Source: Pseudonocardiaceae bacterium (GTDB taxonomy: Bacteria; Actinomycetota; Actinomycetes; Mycobacteriales; Pseudonocardiaceae). From it: a stretch of DNA of 46,908 nt. The stretch spans positions 1 to 46,908 of the forward strand of contig WHSY01000034.1 of the NCBI GenBank assembly GCA_009379815.1. Direction: 5' to 3'. Shown in pieces: positions 6,418 to 17,389 of this stretch. The notes beneath the pieces are model-generated. The model did no database searches and was not told the origin of the DNA. It saw only the letters and a list, made by a program, of their open reading frames with translations. Within the stretch, counting starts at the first letter, position 1. The number at the start of each line of letters is the position of its first letter. The translations under genes were made by a program, and so were the position numbers.

Positions 6418-8922
6418 ATGACGCTCACCAACCGGTTGCCGGACCGCCCTGAACCCGACGCCCTCTTCGACGCCTTCTCCGGATGGGCGGTGGATCAGGG
6501 TCTCGACCTCTACCCCACCCAGACCGAGGCACTGATCGAGGTGGTGTCGGGGTCGCATCTCATCCTCGGAACGCCCACCGGGTCCGGCAAGAGCCTCGTC
6601 GCGACCGGCGCGCACTTCACCGCGATGGCGAACGGACTGCGCAGCTTCTACACCGCGCCGATCAAGGCGCTGGTGTCCGAGAAGTTCTTCGCGCTGTGCG
6701 AGACGTTCGGCGCGGCCGATGTCGGGATGATGACCGGCGACTCCAGCGTCAACCCGACGGCGCCGATCATCTGCGCCACCGCGGAGGTGCTCGCCAACAT
6801 CGCGCTGCGCGAGGGGACGGACGCCGACGTCGGCCAGGTGGTCTCCGACGAGTTCCACTTCTACGCCGAGCCCGAGCGCGGCTGGGCGTGGCAGGTGCCG
6901 CTGCTGGAACTGCCGCAGGCGCAGTTCGTCCTGATGTCGGCCACCCTGGGCGACGTCAGCTTCTTCGAGAAGGACCTCACCCGCCGCACCGGTCGACCCA
7001 CCGCGGTGGTGCGCTCCGCGCAGCGCCCGGTGCCGCTGCACCACCGCTACGTCACCACACCGCTGCACGAGACGCTCGAGGAGCTGCTGGCCACCCAGCA
7101 GGCACCCGTCTACGTGGTGCACTTCACACAGGCCTCGGCCGTGGAGCGCGCGCAGGCGCTGACGAGCATCAACGTCTGCACCCGCGCCGAGAAGGATGCC
7201 ATCGCCGACCTGATCGGCAACTTCCGCTTCACCGCCGGCTTCGGCCGGACGCTGTCGCGGCTGGTACGCCACGGCATCGGGGTGCACCACGCCGGGATGC
7301 TGCCCCGGTACCGCAGGCTGGTGGAGCGGCTCGCCCAGGCCGGTCTGTTGAAGATCATCTGTGGCACGGACACGCTCGGCGTCGGGATCAACGTGCCGAT
7401 CCGGACGGTGCTGTTCACCGGCCTGGCGAAGTTCGACGGGCAACGGACCCGCCACCTCAAGGCGCGGGAGTTTCACCAGATCGCAGGACGCGCCGGGCGA
7501 GCCGGCTACGACACCGTCGGCACCGTGATCGTGCAGGCCCCCGAGTACGTCGTGGAGAACGAGAAGGCGCTGGCCAAGGCGGGCGACGACGTCAAGAGGC
7601 GCCGCAAGGTGGTCCGCAAGAAGCCGCCCGAGGGATTCGTGTCGTGGAGCGAGCAGACCTTCGAACGGCTCGTCGCCGCCGATCCGGAGCCGCTGTCGTC
7701 CAGCTTCGCGGTGAGCCATTCGATGCTGCTCAACGTCCTCAACCGGCCCGGCGACGCCTACGCCGCGATGCGCCACCTGCTCACCGACAACCACGAGGAG
7801 CGCCCGGCCCAACGGCGGCACATCCTGCGCGCCATCGCCGCCTACCGGGCGCTGCTGGCGGCGGGCGTCGTCGAGCGCCTCGACGTCCCCGACGAGCAGG
7901 GGCGCACCGCACGGGTCACCGTGGACCTGCAGCTCGACTTCGCGCTCAACCAGCCGCTGTCACCGTTCGCGCTCGCGGCGATCGAGCTGCTCGACCCGGA
8001 GTCGGTGTGCTACGCGCTCGACGTCGTGTCGATCATCGAGGCCACCCTCGACGACCCGCGCCAGGTGCTGTCCGCGCAGCGGTTCAAGGCCCGCGGCGAG
8101 GCCGTGGCGGCGATGAAGGCCGACGGCATCGAGTACGAGGAGCGCATGGAGCTGCTCGAGGACATCACGTACCCGATGCCGCTGGCGGAGTTCCTCGAGG
8201 CCGCCTACGAGACCTACCGACGGGGCCACCCCTGGGTCGCCGATCATGCGCTGTCACCGAAGTCGGTCATCCGAGACCTCTACGAGCGGGCGATGACCTT
8301 CGTCGAGTACGTCGGGCACTACGGGCTGGCCCGCTCCGAGGGCCTGGTGCTGCGTTACCTCGCCGACGCCTACAAGGCGCTGCGCCAGACGGTGCCCGAC
8401 GAGGCCAAGACCGACGAGCTGCAGGATCTCCTCGAGTGGCTCGGCGAGCTGGTCCGCCAGGTCGACTCGAGCCTGCTCGACGAGTGGGAGAAGCTGCGCA
8501 ACCCCACCGGCGACGACGCAGCGCCCGCCCGAACCGACGACCGCCCGCCCGCGGTGACCGGCAACCCGCGTGCGTTCCGGGTGCTGGTCCGCAATGCGCT
8601 GTTCCGGCGGGTCGAGCTGGCCGCCCGGCAGCGGTGGGACGAGCTCGGCGAGCTCGACGCCGACGCCGGCTGGGACGCGCAGCGCTGGGAACGGGCGCTG
8701 GTGTCGTACTTCGATCGCTATGACGAGATCGGCACCGGTGCCGACGCCCGGGGCCCGGCGCTGCTCATGATCGAAGAGCAGCAGAACCGCTGGAACGTCC
8801 GGCAGATCTTCGACGATCCCGAAGGCGATCACGACTGGGGCATCAGCGCCGAGGTCGACCTGCCCGCCTCGGATCAGGCCGGGGCCGCCGTCCTCCGGGT
8901 CACCGCCGTCGACCAGCTCTGA
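6418..8922 (+). CDS. DEAD/DEAH-box superfamily 2 helicase with DUF3516 C-terminus
   Basis: An 834-residue helicase of the actinobacterial Ski2-like group. Walker A GTPTGSGKS is at 51-59, motif II is DEFH at 144-147, motif III MSATLG lies near 173-178, and motif VI QIAGRAG is at 354-360, so both RecA lobes are complete. The C-terminal half matches the DUF3516 extension. It probably unwinds RNA or RNA-DNA duplexes. The ATG at 6418 has only a weak upstream AGGA. Its last 23 bp overlap the end of the convergent WS/DGAT gene. The 94-bp gap after the small-gene cluster leaves room for its own promoter. Confidence 0.93.
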   Translation: MTLTNRLPDRPEPDALFDAFSGWAVDQGLDLYPTQTEALIEVVSGSHLILGTPTGSGKSLVATGAHFTAMANGLRSFYTAPIKALVSEKFFALCETFGAADVGMMTGDSSVNPTAPIICATAEVLANIALREGTDADVGQVVSDEFHFYAEPERGWAWQVPLLELPQAQFVLMSATLGDVSFFEKDLTRRTGRPTAVVRSAQRPVPLHHRYVTTPLHETLEELLATQQAPVYVVHFTQASAVERAQALTSINVCTRAEKDAIADLIGNFRFTAGFGRTLSRLVRHGIGVHHAGMLPRYRRLVERLAQAGLLKIICGTDTLGVGINVPIRTVLFTGLAKFDGQRTRHLKAREFHQIAGRAGRAGYDTVGTVIVQAPEYVVENEKALAKAGDDVKRRRKVVRKKPPEGFVSWSEQTFERLVAADPEPLSSSFAVSHSMLLNVLNRPGDAYAAMRHLLTDNHEERPAQRRHILRAIAAYRALLAAGVVERLDVPDEQGRTARVTVDLQLDFALNQPLSPFALAAIELLDPESVCYALDVVSIIEATLDDPRQVLSAQRFKARGEAVAAMKADGIEYEERMELLEDITYPMPLAEFLEAAYETYRRGHPWVADHALSPKSVIRDLYERAMTFVEYVGHYGLARSEGLVLRYLADAYKALRQTVPDEAKTDELQDLLEWLGELVRQVDSSLLDEWEKLRNPTGDDAAPARTDDRPPAVTGNPRAFRVLVRNALFRRVELAARQRWDELGELDADAGWDAQRWERALVSYFDRYDEIGTGADARGPALLMIEEQQNRWNVRQIFDDPEGDHDWGISAEVDLPASDQAGAAVLRVTAVDQL

Positions 8923-10336
8923 CCCGGCCCCCGGTTCGGCCGCCGCCGCACACCGCCTTCTCGAGCTCGTCGAGCGCCGCCTCGAGGTGGAGCAGCAGAC
9001 GCTGCAGGTGCGGCACTCTGCGACGGCATCCGGTCAGCCCGAACTCGAGGTTGTCGTGGTAGGTGGTGACGGTGATGTTGAGCGCCTGGCCCTCGACGGG
9101 CACCGAGACCGGGTAGAGCCCCCGCAGCCGGGCGCCGTTCCAGTACAGCGGCCGATCGGGCCCGGCAACATTGGAGATGATGATGTTGAACGGGGGTGGC
9201 GCGAACTGGGTGACACCGGGGAGCAGCGCCGCGACCAGCGGGGAGATCATCGCCGCGCTCAGCGCGGTGATCTGCACCGGGGACAGCCCTTCGAACAGCT
9301 GCTTGCCCTGCTTCATCGACCGGCGGATCCGGGTGTAGCGCTCCGCGGCGTCGGCGGTGTCGGTGCCCAGCTCGCACAAGATCGTGCCCAATGCGTTGCC
9401 GCCGTCGGCGGTCGCCTCGGACCGCAGCGAGACCGGGATCATCGCGATCAGCGGTTGGTCCGGCAGCGCGTCGAACTCGAGCAGGTAGCGGCGCAACGCG
9501 CCGGCACTCATCGCCAGCACGACGTCGTTGAGGGTTGCCCCGGTCGCGGCGCACACCGCCCGGATCCGCTCCAGCGGCCAGGACTGCGCGGCGAACCGCC
9601 GGGCCCCCGTGATCGGGACGTTGAGCATGCTCCGGGGTGCTCGCAGCGGTAGTGCCGCGGTCCGCTCACTCAGGCCCTGCCGCAACGCGCCGATGAAAGC
9701 CGGCGGGATGCTCACCATGTCACCGAATGCGCGAGCCGCCGTGCCTCCGGCCCGCAGTGATCCGGCGGCGATCTCCTTGATCCCGAAAGCGGTGTCGCTG
9801 GCGTGTATCCCCGTGGCCGTATCGACCGCCCAGGGCGGCGCCTGGTCGCGCGCGTCGGGATCATCCGACAGCGCCCGGGTCATCCGCCGCAGCGCCGAGA
9901 CACCGTCGGTCACCGCGTGGTGCACCTTGGTGTACACCGCGAACTGCCCGTTCTCGACGCCATCGATGAGGTGCATCTCCCACAACGGCCGGTGACGGTC
10001 GAGCAGTGCGCCGTGCAGCCGGGAGACGAGTTCGAGCAGCTCGCGGATGCGTCCGGGGCGCGGCAGCGCCGACAGCCGCACGTGGTACTCGAGATCAAGA
10101 TGCTCGTCGGGCGACCATGCCCACTGCCCGAAGCTGCTCAGCGTCCGCCGTGGTCGACTTCCGAACGGTGGGTCGAAACCGGTATCGCCGGTGACCAGGC
10201 TGCGGTGCAGCTCGTGCAGGAAGTCGGGTCCGGCGCCCTCGGGCAGGTCGAACAGCTGCAGGCCTCCCACGTGCACCGGATGCTCGCGCGACTCCACGAG
10301 CAGGAACATGGAGTCCGTGATCGGCATCGGCCACAT
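8900..10336 (-). CDS. WS/DGAT: wax ester synthase / diacylglycerol acyltransferase
   Basis: A 478-residue member of the WS/DGAT family, which makes triacylglycerol or wax esters from acyl-CoA for storage. The catalytic HHxxxDG motif is His139-His140-AVT-Asp144-Gly145, and the C-terminal block around FNIIISNVAGP is typical. The start ATG has GGAGG 8 nt upstream; Met4 is an alternative. The last ~16 residues are Gly/Arg-rich and are the part overlapping the convergent helicase gene by 23 bp, so they may be a recent extension after loss of an earlier stop. Confidence 0.93.
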   Translation of the reverse strand: MWPMPITDSMFLLVESREHPVHVGGLQLFDLPEGAGPDFLHELHRSLVTGDTGFDPPFGSRPRRTLSSFGQWAWSPDEHLDLEYHVRLSALPRPGRIRELLELVSRLHGALLDRHRPLWEMHLIDGVENGQFAVYTKVHHAVTDGVSALRRMTRALSDDPDARDQAPPWAVDTATGIHASDTAFGIKEIAAGSLRAGGTAARAFGDMVSIPPAFIGALRQGLSERTAALPLRAPRSMLNVPITGARRFAAQSWPLERIRAVCAATGATLNDVVLAMSAGALRRYLLEFDALPDQPLIAMIPVSLRSEATADGGNALGTILCELGTDTADAAERYTRIRRSMKQGKQLFEGLSPVQITALSAAMISPLVAALLPGVTQFAPPPFNIIISNVAGPDRPLYWNGARLRGLYPVSVPVEGQALNITVTTYHDNLEFGLTGCRRRVPHLQRLLLHLEAALDELEKAVCGGGRTGGRVRAGRRR

Positions 10337-10488
10337 GGCAGCGCCTCCAGAGCGGCGCGTCCCACATCACGCGCCCTCGCACTCGGTTTCTCGACTCTGG
10401 AGAGAAGTGTGCCTGCCCGAGACGCTCAGTACCCGATGGGGCCTCACCGGATGCGGCTGACCAGCAGCGCGCGGCTGCGGGATGATCG

Positions 10489-11466
10489 CTACTCGGCGCC
10501 GTCGGACAGCCCGAGTCCATCCGGGGCCGACGACGACGGGGACGGCAGCATGGACAGCGCGGGCTGGACAGCGTCGTTCACCGGCGCGGCAACTGGCTCC
10601 GCGACCGCCCGCACCGGCTCGGCCACCCGCTCCACCACCGGCTCCGCGACCCCGCGCACCGGCGCGGCAACTGGCTCGACCACCTGCTCCGCCACCGGCT
10701 GTGTGACCTCCCGCACCGGCTCCACCACGGGTCTCAGCGGCTGTCCGCTTCCCGGCGGGGGCTCCGCTGGCACGGGTTCCGCGGGAGCGGCTTCACCTGG
10801 CTGCGAGGGCTCGGACTGGCCGACAGCGCTCGGACCCGACGGCCCGGCGGGTCGGCTCGCCGCAGCGGCTGGTGCTGCACTGGGACCCGCTGGATCACCA
10901 TCGTCACCGGCGGGCACCGATGCGGCTGCCCCGTCACCACCTGCGGGCGCGCGGGAGCCGACCGGCTGGGACCGGGCCGTCACCGCGGGTGGCACCCGAG
11001 CCGCCCCCGCCTGCATCGGCGCGGTCATGGCGGAATCGCTGCCGGGAGCGGACACTATCGGAGCTCTGGTCGAGGCGTTCGTGATCACAGCGGCGAGCCC
11101 GCCCGGCAGACCGGACGGGCCTGGCCTGACCGGCGTCAGCTCGGGCGAGGGCGCAGCCTGTCCCGAATGAAGAGCGCCGTCGCCCATGCTCGCGGCGGCG
11201 ACCACAAGTGACCCGCAGGCTAGCACGACTCCCGCAGCGAGATCCCTGGCGCGGAAGGAAGCCGACAGCGCGGCGCCGGCCGCAGCCGCGGTTGCCGGTA
11301 CAGCCGGGAATCGGCTCGCCGCGTGCCGCGGCCGGACGCCGCCGCCCGCGGCAGGGACATGACCGGGTCGCGAGGTGTTCAACCCCGTCCGCTCCGCACC
11401 CGCCCATGCGATCAACGCTGTCACAGGGGGCCCCGACCCTCGCCCCCGGTTGCGACGCGTAGTCAT
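10489..11466 (-). CDS. Membrane-anchored Pro/Ala/Val-repeat protein
   Basis: A 325-residue low-complexity protein with no enzyme domain I recognise. Residues 75-97 form one transmembrane helix (DLAAGVVLACGSLVVAAASM). Residues about 100-245 are a Pro/Ala/Gly/Ser-rich linker, and 247-298 are an imperfect 11-residue repeat built on Glu-Pro-Val-x-x-Val-x-x-Pro-Val. The tail is probably outside the cell. The ATG at 11466 follows GAGAGGAGGG with only 2-3 nt spacing; the frame is open far upstream but that part looks non-coding. It may be a cell-surface or envelope-spanning protein. Confidence 0.7.
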   Translation of the reverse strand: MTTRRNRGRGSGPPVTALIAWAGAERTGLNTSRPGHVPAAGGGVRPRHAASRFPAVPATAAAAGAALSASFRARDLAAGVVLACGSLVVAAASMGDGALHSGQAAPSPELTPVRPGPSGLPGGLAAVITNASTRAPIVSAPGSDSAMTAPMQAGAARVPPAVTARSQPVGSRAPAGGDGAAASVPAGDDGDPAGPSAAPAAAASRPAGPSGPSAVGQSEPSQPGEAAPAEPVPAEPPPGSGQPLRPVVEPVREVTQPVAEQVVEPVAAPVRGVAEPVVERVAEPVRAVAEPVAAPVNDAVQPALSMLPSPSSSAPDGLGLSDGAE

Positions 11467-11765
11467 CACCCTCCTCTCGTAGTACCCATTCGAGTGAACC
11501 CGCAGCATGCTCGCGGAAGGCAGCAGCCGTGGCAAGCCAACCCGGCATCTACCACCCCGACGGCCGAGCCGGTGGCGCGAGGTGTGGCGCGTGTGCGACG
11601 GCAGCAGGGCCCTGTGCACGCGGCGGGTCGGTGTGTCGGCCACGCGGGGTGTGCCGAATGCGGCACCTCGGAGCCTGATTCGCGCCGATTCCGGCACACC
11701 CGTACGCCGCGACACCCCTTCCCCGAAGCCGGGCCGAGTCCCGACCCGGCGCTGCACTGGCTGGA
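11467..11765. other. Intergenic region with a hairpin
   Basis: No convincing gene on either strand. It holds the 3' flank of the patatin gene and the promoter region of the Pro/Val-repeat gene. An inverted repeat GTGCCG-AATG-CGGCAC lies at 11651-11666, but with no T-run it is not a clear terminator. Confidence 0.5.
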
Positions 11766-12806
11766 TCAGGCGGCGTGACGCCGCTTCTCGACGGCGTCGA
11801 GCGTGCCCGGTGCGGTGCGCAACGACGTCTCCAGCACTCGTTGCCGCCGCGAGGGGTCCATGAGGTTGACGCCGATCGCAGCCAGGTCCTCGGGCCCAGG
11901 GGTCAGTATCGTGACCTCCGCGCCGGTAGCCCGGACCTTGCGGGCCTCGGAGGTCAGCCCGATCGTGATGAGCCGCCGGATCCGGCGTTCGAGGCACGCG
12001 AGCGGGTTGATCGGGGTGTCGGCGACGTAGCTGGCCATCGGCGCGAGCACGTACACCTCGTCGAGGTCTGCCCGCGACAGCAGGTCAAGCGACGCCATCG
12101 ACCGCACGCCACCGTCGACGTAGCGCCGGTCGCCGATGGTCTTGGGTTCGTACCAGCCGGGGATCGAGCAGGACGCGACCACCGCATCCTGCATCGTCGC
12201 CTCCGGGGCGCCGGACCGCCCGAAGGCGACGCGCCGCCCGGATCCGTAGTCCACGGTCATGATCCACGTCTCGGCGGGGGGCCAGCTGCCGGCCCCCCGC
12301 GCGAGCAGCCCATCCACCAGCCGTGCCAGCGACGGGTGCTGGGCGCGCCCCTGTGGCATCAGCGCGCTGGCGGCGACCAGCGGGTGGGCCCGCAGCGGAG
12401 ACCGCGCGGCGTTGAGCAGCAGCTGCGGCGACCCGATCCACAATCTTGGCAAGGGCGGTAACGCACCACCAGAGTCCCGGTCCAGCTCGGACAGCTGCGT
12501 CAGCGCCACCCCCGCCGACCCGCGCTGGTGCTCCACGATGTCGTCGACGTCGACGCCGCAGCGCAGCGCGGTCGCCAGCACACTGCCGGCGCTGGTCCCC
12601 ACGACGAGATCGGCGTCCCCGATCCGGCGGTCGAGCCGCTGTTGCAGCGTGACCAGCGCGCCCGCCGTCCACGCGGCGCCGAGCACCCCACCGGCGCCGA
12701 GCACGACACCGATCCTCGGCCGCCTCGGGGCCGCCACCGTCAACCGCGGTCGAGACCCCATCTCAGCCTCCGACGGTCGGGGCGCCTCGCACCGGCGGGC
12801 CGCCAC
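11766..12806 (-). CDS. Patatin-like phospholipase family protein
   Basis: A 346-residue patatin-fold lipid acyl hydrolase. The oxyanion loop GAGGVLGA is near residues 37-44, nucleophile Ser72 is in GTSAG (70-74), and the catalytic Asp231 is in the DGG triplet, so the Ser-Asp dyad is complete. No signal peptide is evident, so it is probably cytoplasmic or membrane-associated. Met16 is an alternative start. A short inverted repeat GTTAC-CGGCGC-GTAAC (12849-12864) lies just upstream and may be an operator. The WS/DGAT enzyme is nearby, so a role in acyl-lipid turnover is plausible but not shown. Confidence 0.9.
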   Translation of the reverse strand: MAARRCEAPRPSEAEMGSRPRLTVAAPRRPRIGVVLGAGGVLGAAWTAGALVTLQQRLDRRIGDADLVVGTSAGSVLATALRCGVDVDDIVEHQRGSAGVALTQLSELDRDSGGALPPLPRLWIGSPQLLLNAARSPLRAHPLVAASALMPQGRAQHPSLARLVDGLLARGAGSWPPAETWIMTVDYGSGRRVAFGRSGAPEATMQDAVVASCSIPGWYEPKTIGDRRYVDGGVRSMASLDLLSRADLDEVYVLAPMASYVADTPINPLACLERRIRRLITIGLTSEARKVRATGAEVTILTPGPEDLAAIGVNLMDPSRRQRVLETSLRTAPGTLDAVEKRRHAA

Positions 12807-12901
12807 CCTCGACGACCGGACGCCGTGCGATCAGGATGACACGTCGTGGTTACCGGCGCGTAACGACACATACCGCCACAGGTTATCCCGATCGAGTGAG
12901 C

Positions 12902-13782
12902 CTAGGTGGGAGCGCCCCGCTCGGCGGCCAGCGCACAGATCTCGTCGATCATGGCAGGCCACAGCTCGGAGGGCAGGTCGTGGCCCATGCCGGGGTAGGT
13001 CACGAGCCGTGCACCCGGTACCGCCTCCGCGGTGGCGCGGCCACCGGTGAGACCGACCAGCGGATCGGCCTCACCGTGCAGCACGAGGGTAGGCACCCGC
13101 ACCCCGGCGAGCCCGGCGCGCCGGTCGCCGGAGGCGTTGATCGCCGCGAGCTGCCGCGCCACGCCGGCCGCGTCGTGTGCCCGGTCGTAGGACTGCCTGC
13201 CGATCTGGCGTGCCCACTGCTCGTCGAGCGGGTAACCCGGCGATCCGATGACCCGGAACACCTTGACCATCCGCTGCGCGAAGCCGTCCCGGTCGCGAAC
13301 CCGGCGGGGGGCCAGCGTGAGCAACGCCCGGATCCTGGCGCGCCCGATCCGGGGCGACGGCGTGGACATCATCGAGGTGAGGGTGCGTACCCGGTGCGGG
13401 TGCCGGATGGCGATCGTCTGCGCGATCATTCCGCCCAGTGACGCCCCGACCACGTGCGCGGAGCGCCAGTCCAGTGCGTCGAGCACGGCGACGGCGTCGT
13501 CGGCCATGTCCGCGAGCCGGTAGGACGCCACCGCGGCAGGGTTGACGAGGATCATCGGCAGGCTCGGCGAACCGGCCTCCCGCAGGTGGGTGGACAGGCC
13601 GACGTCACGGTTGTCGAAGCGGGCCACGGTGAACCCGCGCCCGACCAGCCCGGTGCAGAACTCGTCGGGCCAGGCCAGCATCTGCATACCCAGGCCCATG
13701 ACGAGCAGCATCGGCTCGCCGTCGCCGTTGCCGAACGTTTCGTAGGCGATCTGGACGCCGTCGTGGCGGGCTGTGGCGATGG

Positions 13783-13786
<4 letters not shown>
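12902..13786 (-). CDS. Alpha/beta hydrolase
   Basis: A 294-residue alpha/beta-fold hydrolase. Nucleophile Ser116 is in GASLGG, the acid is probably Asp241 (HGEADPLV) and the base His269 (PGMGHD). The closest resemblance is to the esterase/haloperoxidase-like group; the substrate cannot be told. Its GTG start overlaps the stop of the upstream kinase gene as GTGA, so the two are translationally coupled, which is unusual for these families. Confidence 0.9.
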
Positions 13787-15174
<1,388 letters not shown>

Positions 15175-15545
15175 CTCGGGGAAACCGTGGTCTTCGGGGT
15201 GGGGGAGAGACGTCGTCCACGGTACGTGTCGCCCGCTCGGCTGCTGCCTGCGGTCGTCGCGGTGCGACCGGCGGGCCGGACCGGCGCCACCGGCGGACCC
15301 GACCCACAGCCGACCACGCTACGCTCGGTGAAGTGCGTCCGCCTTCGTGACGGCCGAATCGGTGAATGGAGGAGTGCTTTTGCACAATTTCGATCATCGA
15401 CGTTTTGCAAACTCACACGATTGTTGACCGCGCATCCTTTTCGGCGGACATTCTTCATCTATCCCTTTGCCCGCTCCCGTTGCTATTCTTCCCGCATCCG
15501 GCCGCGCGGCAGGTCGCGGTCTCAAGGTACGGGAGGGCCTAAGAA
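15175..15545. other. Divergent regulatory region between kinase and sortase operon
   Basis: A 371-bp gene-free stretch. The half nearer the sortase operon is clearly more AT-rich than its surroundings and holds GTGC-TTTT-GCAC (15374-15385), CGATCATCG (15391-15399) and a TTGACC hexamer (15424-15429) that could be a -35 box, although no good -10 follows at 17 bp. The other half is ordinary GC-rich sequence. Confidence 0.45.
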
Positions 15546-16091
15546 ATGAGAAATCCCTCGCGCCGCGTTCTGCTCGCGGCAGCGATCACCGGTGGCATGC
15601 TGCTCGGGGGCGCGATGCCCGCGCTCGCGGCACCGGACCTCGACGACGTCACCGACAACGTGCCCGTGGTACAGGACCTTGCGCCGGAGCTCGGCGAGTC
15701 CGACCTTACCGAGGTGCCGGCGCAGGAGTCCCTCACGCAACCGGTCGCCGAACTCGTCTGCAGCCTGACGGGGATCGAGGTCGAGCTGCTCGGTCACTGC
15801 CCGGTGGATGCGGCCGCCCCCGAGCCCGCCCCCGAGCCCGTCCCCGGCAAGCCGGAGCCCGGCAAGCCCGGTCACGCCAAGCCCGTTGGTGACAAGAAGC
15901 CAGCAGCAGGTGGCGGCGGCGCAGGCGACGAGGGCGCGGCGCCGGTCGGCGGCGTCGAGACCGGAGCCGGCGGTACCGCTGACGACGGGGCCGGACTGCT
16001 GCTGCCACTGGGCCTGCTCGGTGGCGCCGCCCTCACCGGCGGGGCAGCGATGCTGGCGACCCGGCGCGTGCTCGGCGACCAGGCCGATTGA
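15546..16091 (+). CDS. Exported cell-surface protein, candidate sortase substrate
   Basis: A 181-residue protein with a standard signal peptide (cleavage likely after Ala28 in ALA-AP), two Cys residues (72 and 85) that could form a disulfide, a Pro/Lys/Gly linker (about 90-120), and a C-terminal sorting-like region: GVETG at 136-140, hydrophobic helix 150-171 and Arg-Arg at 173-174. There is no LPxTG, but GVETG keeps the E-T-G part. It is immediately followed by a class F sortase gene. A ribosome site GGGAGGG lies 9 nt before the ATG. Confidence 0.82.
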   Translation: MRNPSRRVLLAAAITGGMLLGGAMPALAAPDLDDVTDNVPVVQDLAPELGESDLTEVPAQESLTQPVAELVCSLTGIEVELLGHCPVDAAAPEPAPEPVPGKPEPGKPGHAKPVGDKKPAAGGGGAGDEGAAPVGGVETGAGGTADDGAGLLLPLGLLGGAALTGGAAMLATRRVLGDQAD

Positions 16092-16114
16092 GGCTGGTTC
16101 ACCTCGACCATCAG

Positions 16115-16777
16115 ATGACCGGTCCCAGCTACGGCGGCGGCCGCCGCGAACCCGGGAGGTTCACGGCGGCCGCCGGCCTCACCGCGGCGGCCGCCGTGGT
16201 GCTGTCGCTCCTGGCGGCACTGGTGATCGTGGCCGGCTTCGGTGTCGGCGCCGCCGGCCGTACCGGCGTGTCGGCCCCGATCGCGCAAGCGCCCGCCGGT
16301 GCGGGGACCGAGGGGCAGGCCGCGCACCCGGTGCACCTGCGCATTCCCACGATCGACGTCGCCGCCCCCGTCGACCCGCTGCGGGTCGACGAGAACGGCG
16401 TGCTGCCCCCACCGGACACCTACGAGGGCACCGGGTGGTGGCTGGACGGACCGGAACCCGGTGAGATCGGGCCCGCGGTCATCGCCGGACACGTGGATTC
16501 CTTTCGTGGCCCCGCGGTCTTCTACCACCTCGACGACCTCGAACGCGGTGACAGAATCTTCGTCGACCGCGCGGACGAGACTACCGCGGTATTCGCCGTG
16601 GACCGGACCGAACGCCATTCGAAGGATGAATTCCCGACCGACGAGGTCTACGGCGACACCCCGAACCCGCAATTGAGATTGATCACATGCGGCGGCGCCT
16701 TCAACCGCACGGAACGCAGCTATGTCGACAACGTCATCACCTTCGCCACCCTTGTCGACGTGACTCGTCTCCGGTGA
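16115..16777 (+). CDS. Class F sortase
   Basis: A 220-residue membrane-anchored transpeptidase that would cleave a C-terminal signal on an exported protein and attach it to the envelope. An N-terminal membrane helix spans about 18-45. Catalytic His126 is in AGHVDS, Cys192 in LITCGG, and an Arg at 198 or 201 precedes the YVDNV segment, giving the sortase triad. The ATG at 16115 is used; a TTG at 16088 overlapping the upstream stop (TTGA) would add nine residues and give tight coupling. Context says the protein at 15546 is its substrate. Confidence 0.88.
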   Translation: MTGPSYGGGRREPGRFTAAAGLTAAAAVVLSLLAALVIVAGFGVGAAGRTGVSAPIAQAPAGAGTEGQAAHPVHLRIPTIDVAAPVDPLRVDENGVLPPPDTYEGTGWWLDGPEPGEIGPAVIAGHVDSFRGPAVFYHLDDLERGDRIFVDRADETTAVFAVDRTERHSKDEFPTDEVYGDTPNPQLRLITCGGAFNRTERSYVDNVITFATLVDVTRLR

Positions 16778-16821
16778 AGTCCCGATTGTCGACTGCGTGC
16801 CACGCCCGTCGCGGTGACCTA

Positions 16822-17199
16822 TCACACCGCAGCCTGCGGGCCACGCCCGGCGCTCGGCCGAGCCTGCAGCGTGGCCATCACTCCGGCGGCGACACCGATC
16901 ACCGCGGTCAGCGTGGTGACCACCTGCCAGAGCAGCGGATGCACACCGTTGGCGCCGCTCAGATCCGAGACGATGATCGGCACGCTGACCGCGAAGACGA
17001 GCACGAACCACACGGCCGCGACGAGCGGGGCCCAGCGCCACGGCCGCGAGACCAGCCACGCGAGGACCAGCGACACGATGCCGAATACGAGCAGCGGCGG
17101 GATGAGCGCGCCCTCGATGACGAGCATGTTGTACGCGAAGCAGATCGCGAAGACCACCAGCGCCCCCGCGACGACGTTTCGCAGCTGTGAGTATCGCAT
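16822..17199 (-). CDS. Small multi-pass membrane protein
   Basis: A 125-residue protein with about four hydrophobic segments (roughly 8-28, 33-50, 57-77 and 92-112). I do not recognise a named family. The ATG at 17199 is chosen because AGGAGG lies 6 nt upstream; the frame is open further upstream but without a site. It is convergent with the sortase operon, 44 bp away, with no clear terminator between them. Confidence 0.72.
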   Translation of the reverse strand: MRYSQLRNVVAGALVVFAICFAYNMLVIEGALIPPLLVFGIVSLVLAWLVSRPWRWAPLVAAVWFVLVFAVSVPIIVSDLSGANGVHPLLWQVVTTLTAVIGVAAGVMATLQARPSAGRGPQAAV

Positions 17200-17389
17200 C
17201 GCACGCCTCCTGTTACTTGGCTGAATACCGTTCACCGGGTTACGTGCCTGCCAGGTCATCGATCGGTGGCGGGAGATGCCCGGTACCCAGTCATCGCCCT
17301 TCCGAGGCGTTCGTTACAGCCGAAAACACCCACCCGCCGAAAAGCGCCCGAGCCGGAAGAAAACACCCGGAAGGCGAGCGGCTGACGGG

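Noticed and set aside
6483-8723. A 746-codon plus frame and a 535-codon minus frame within the helicase gene
   Set aside because: Both are out-of-frame readings of the helicase gene, with Arg-rich meaningless products.
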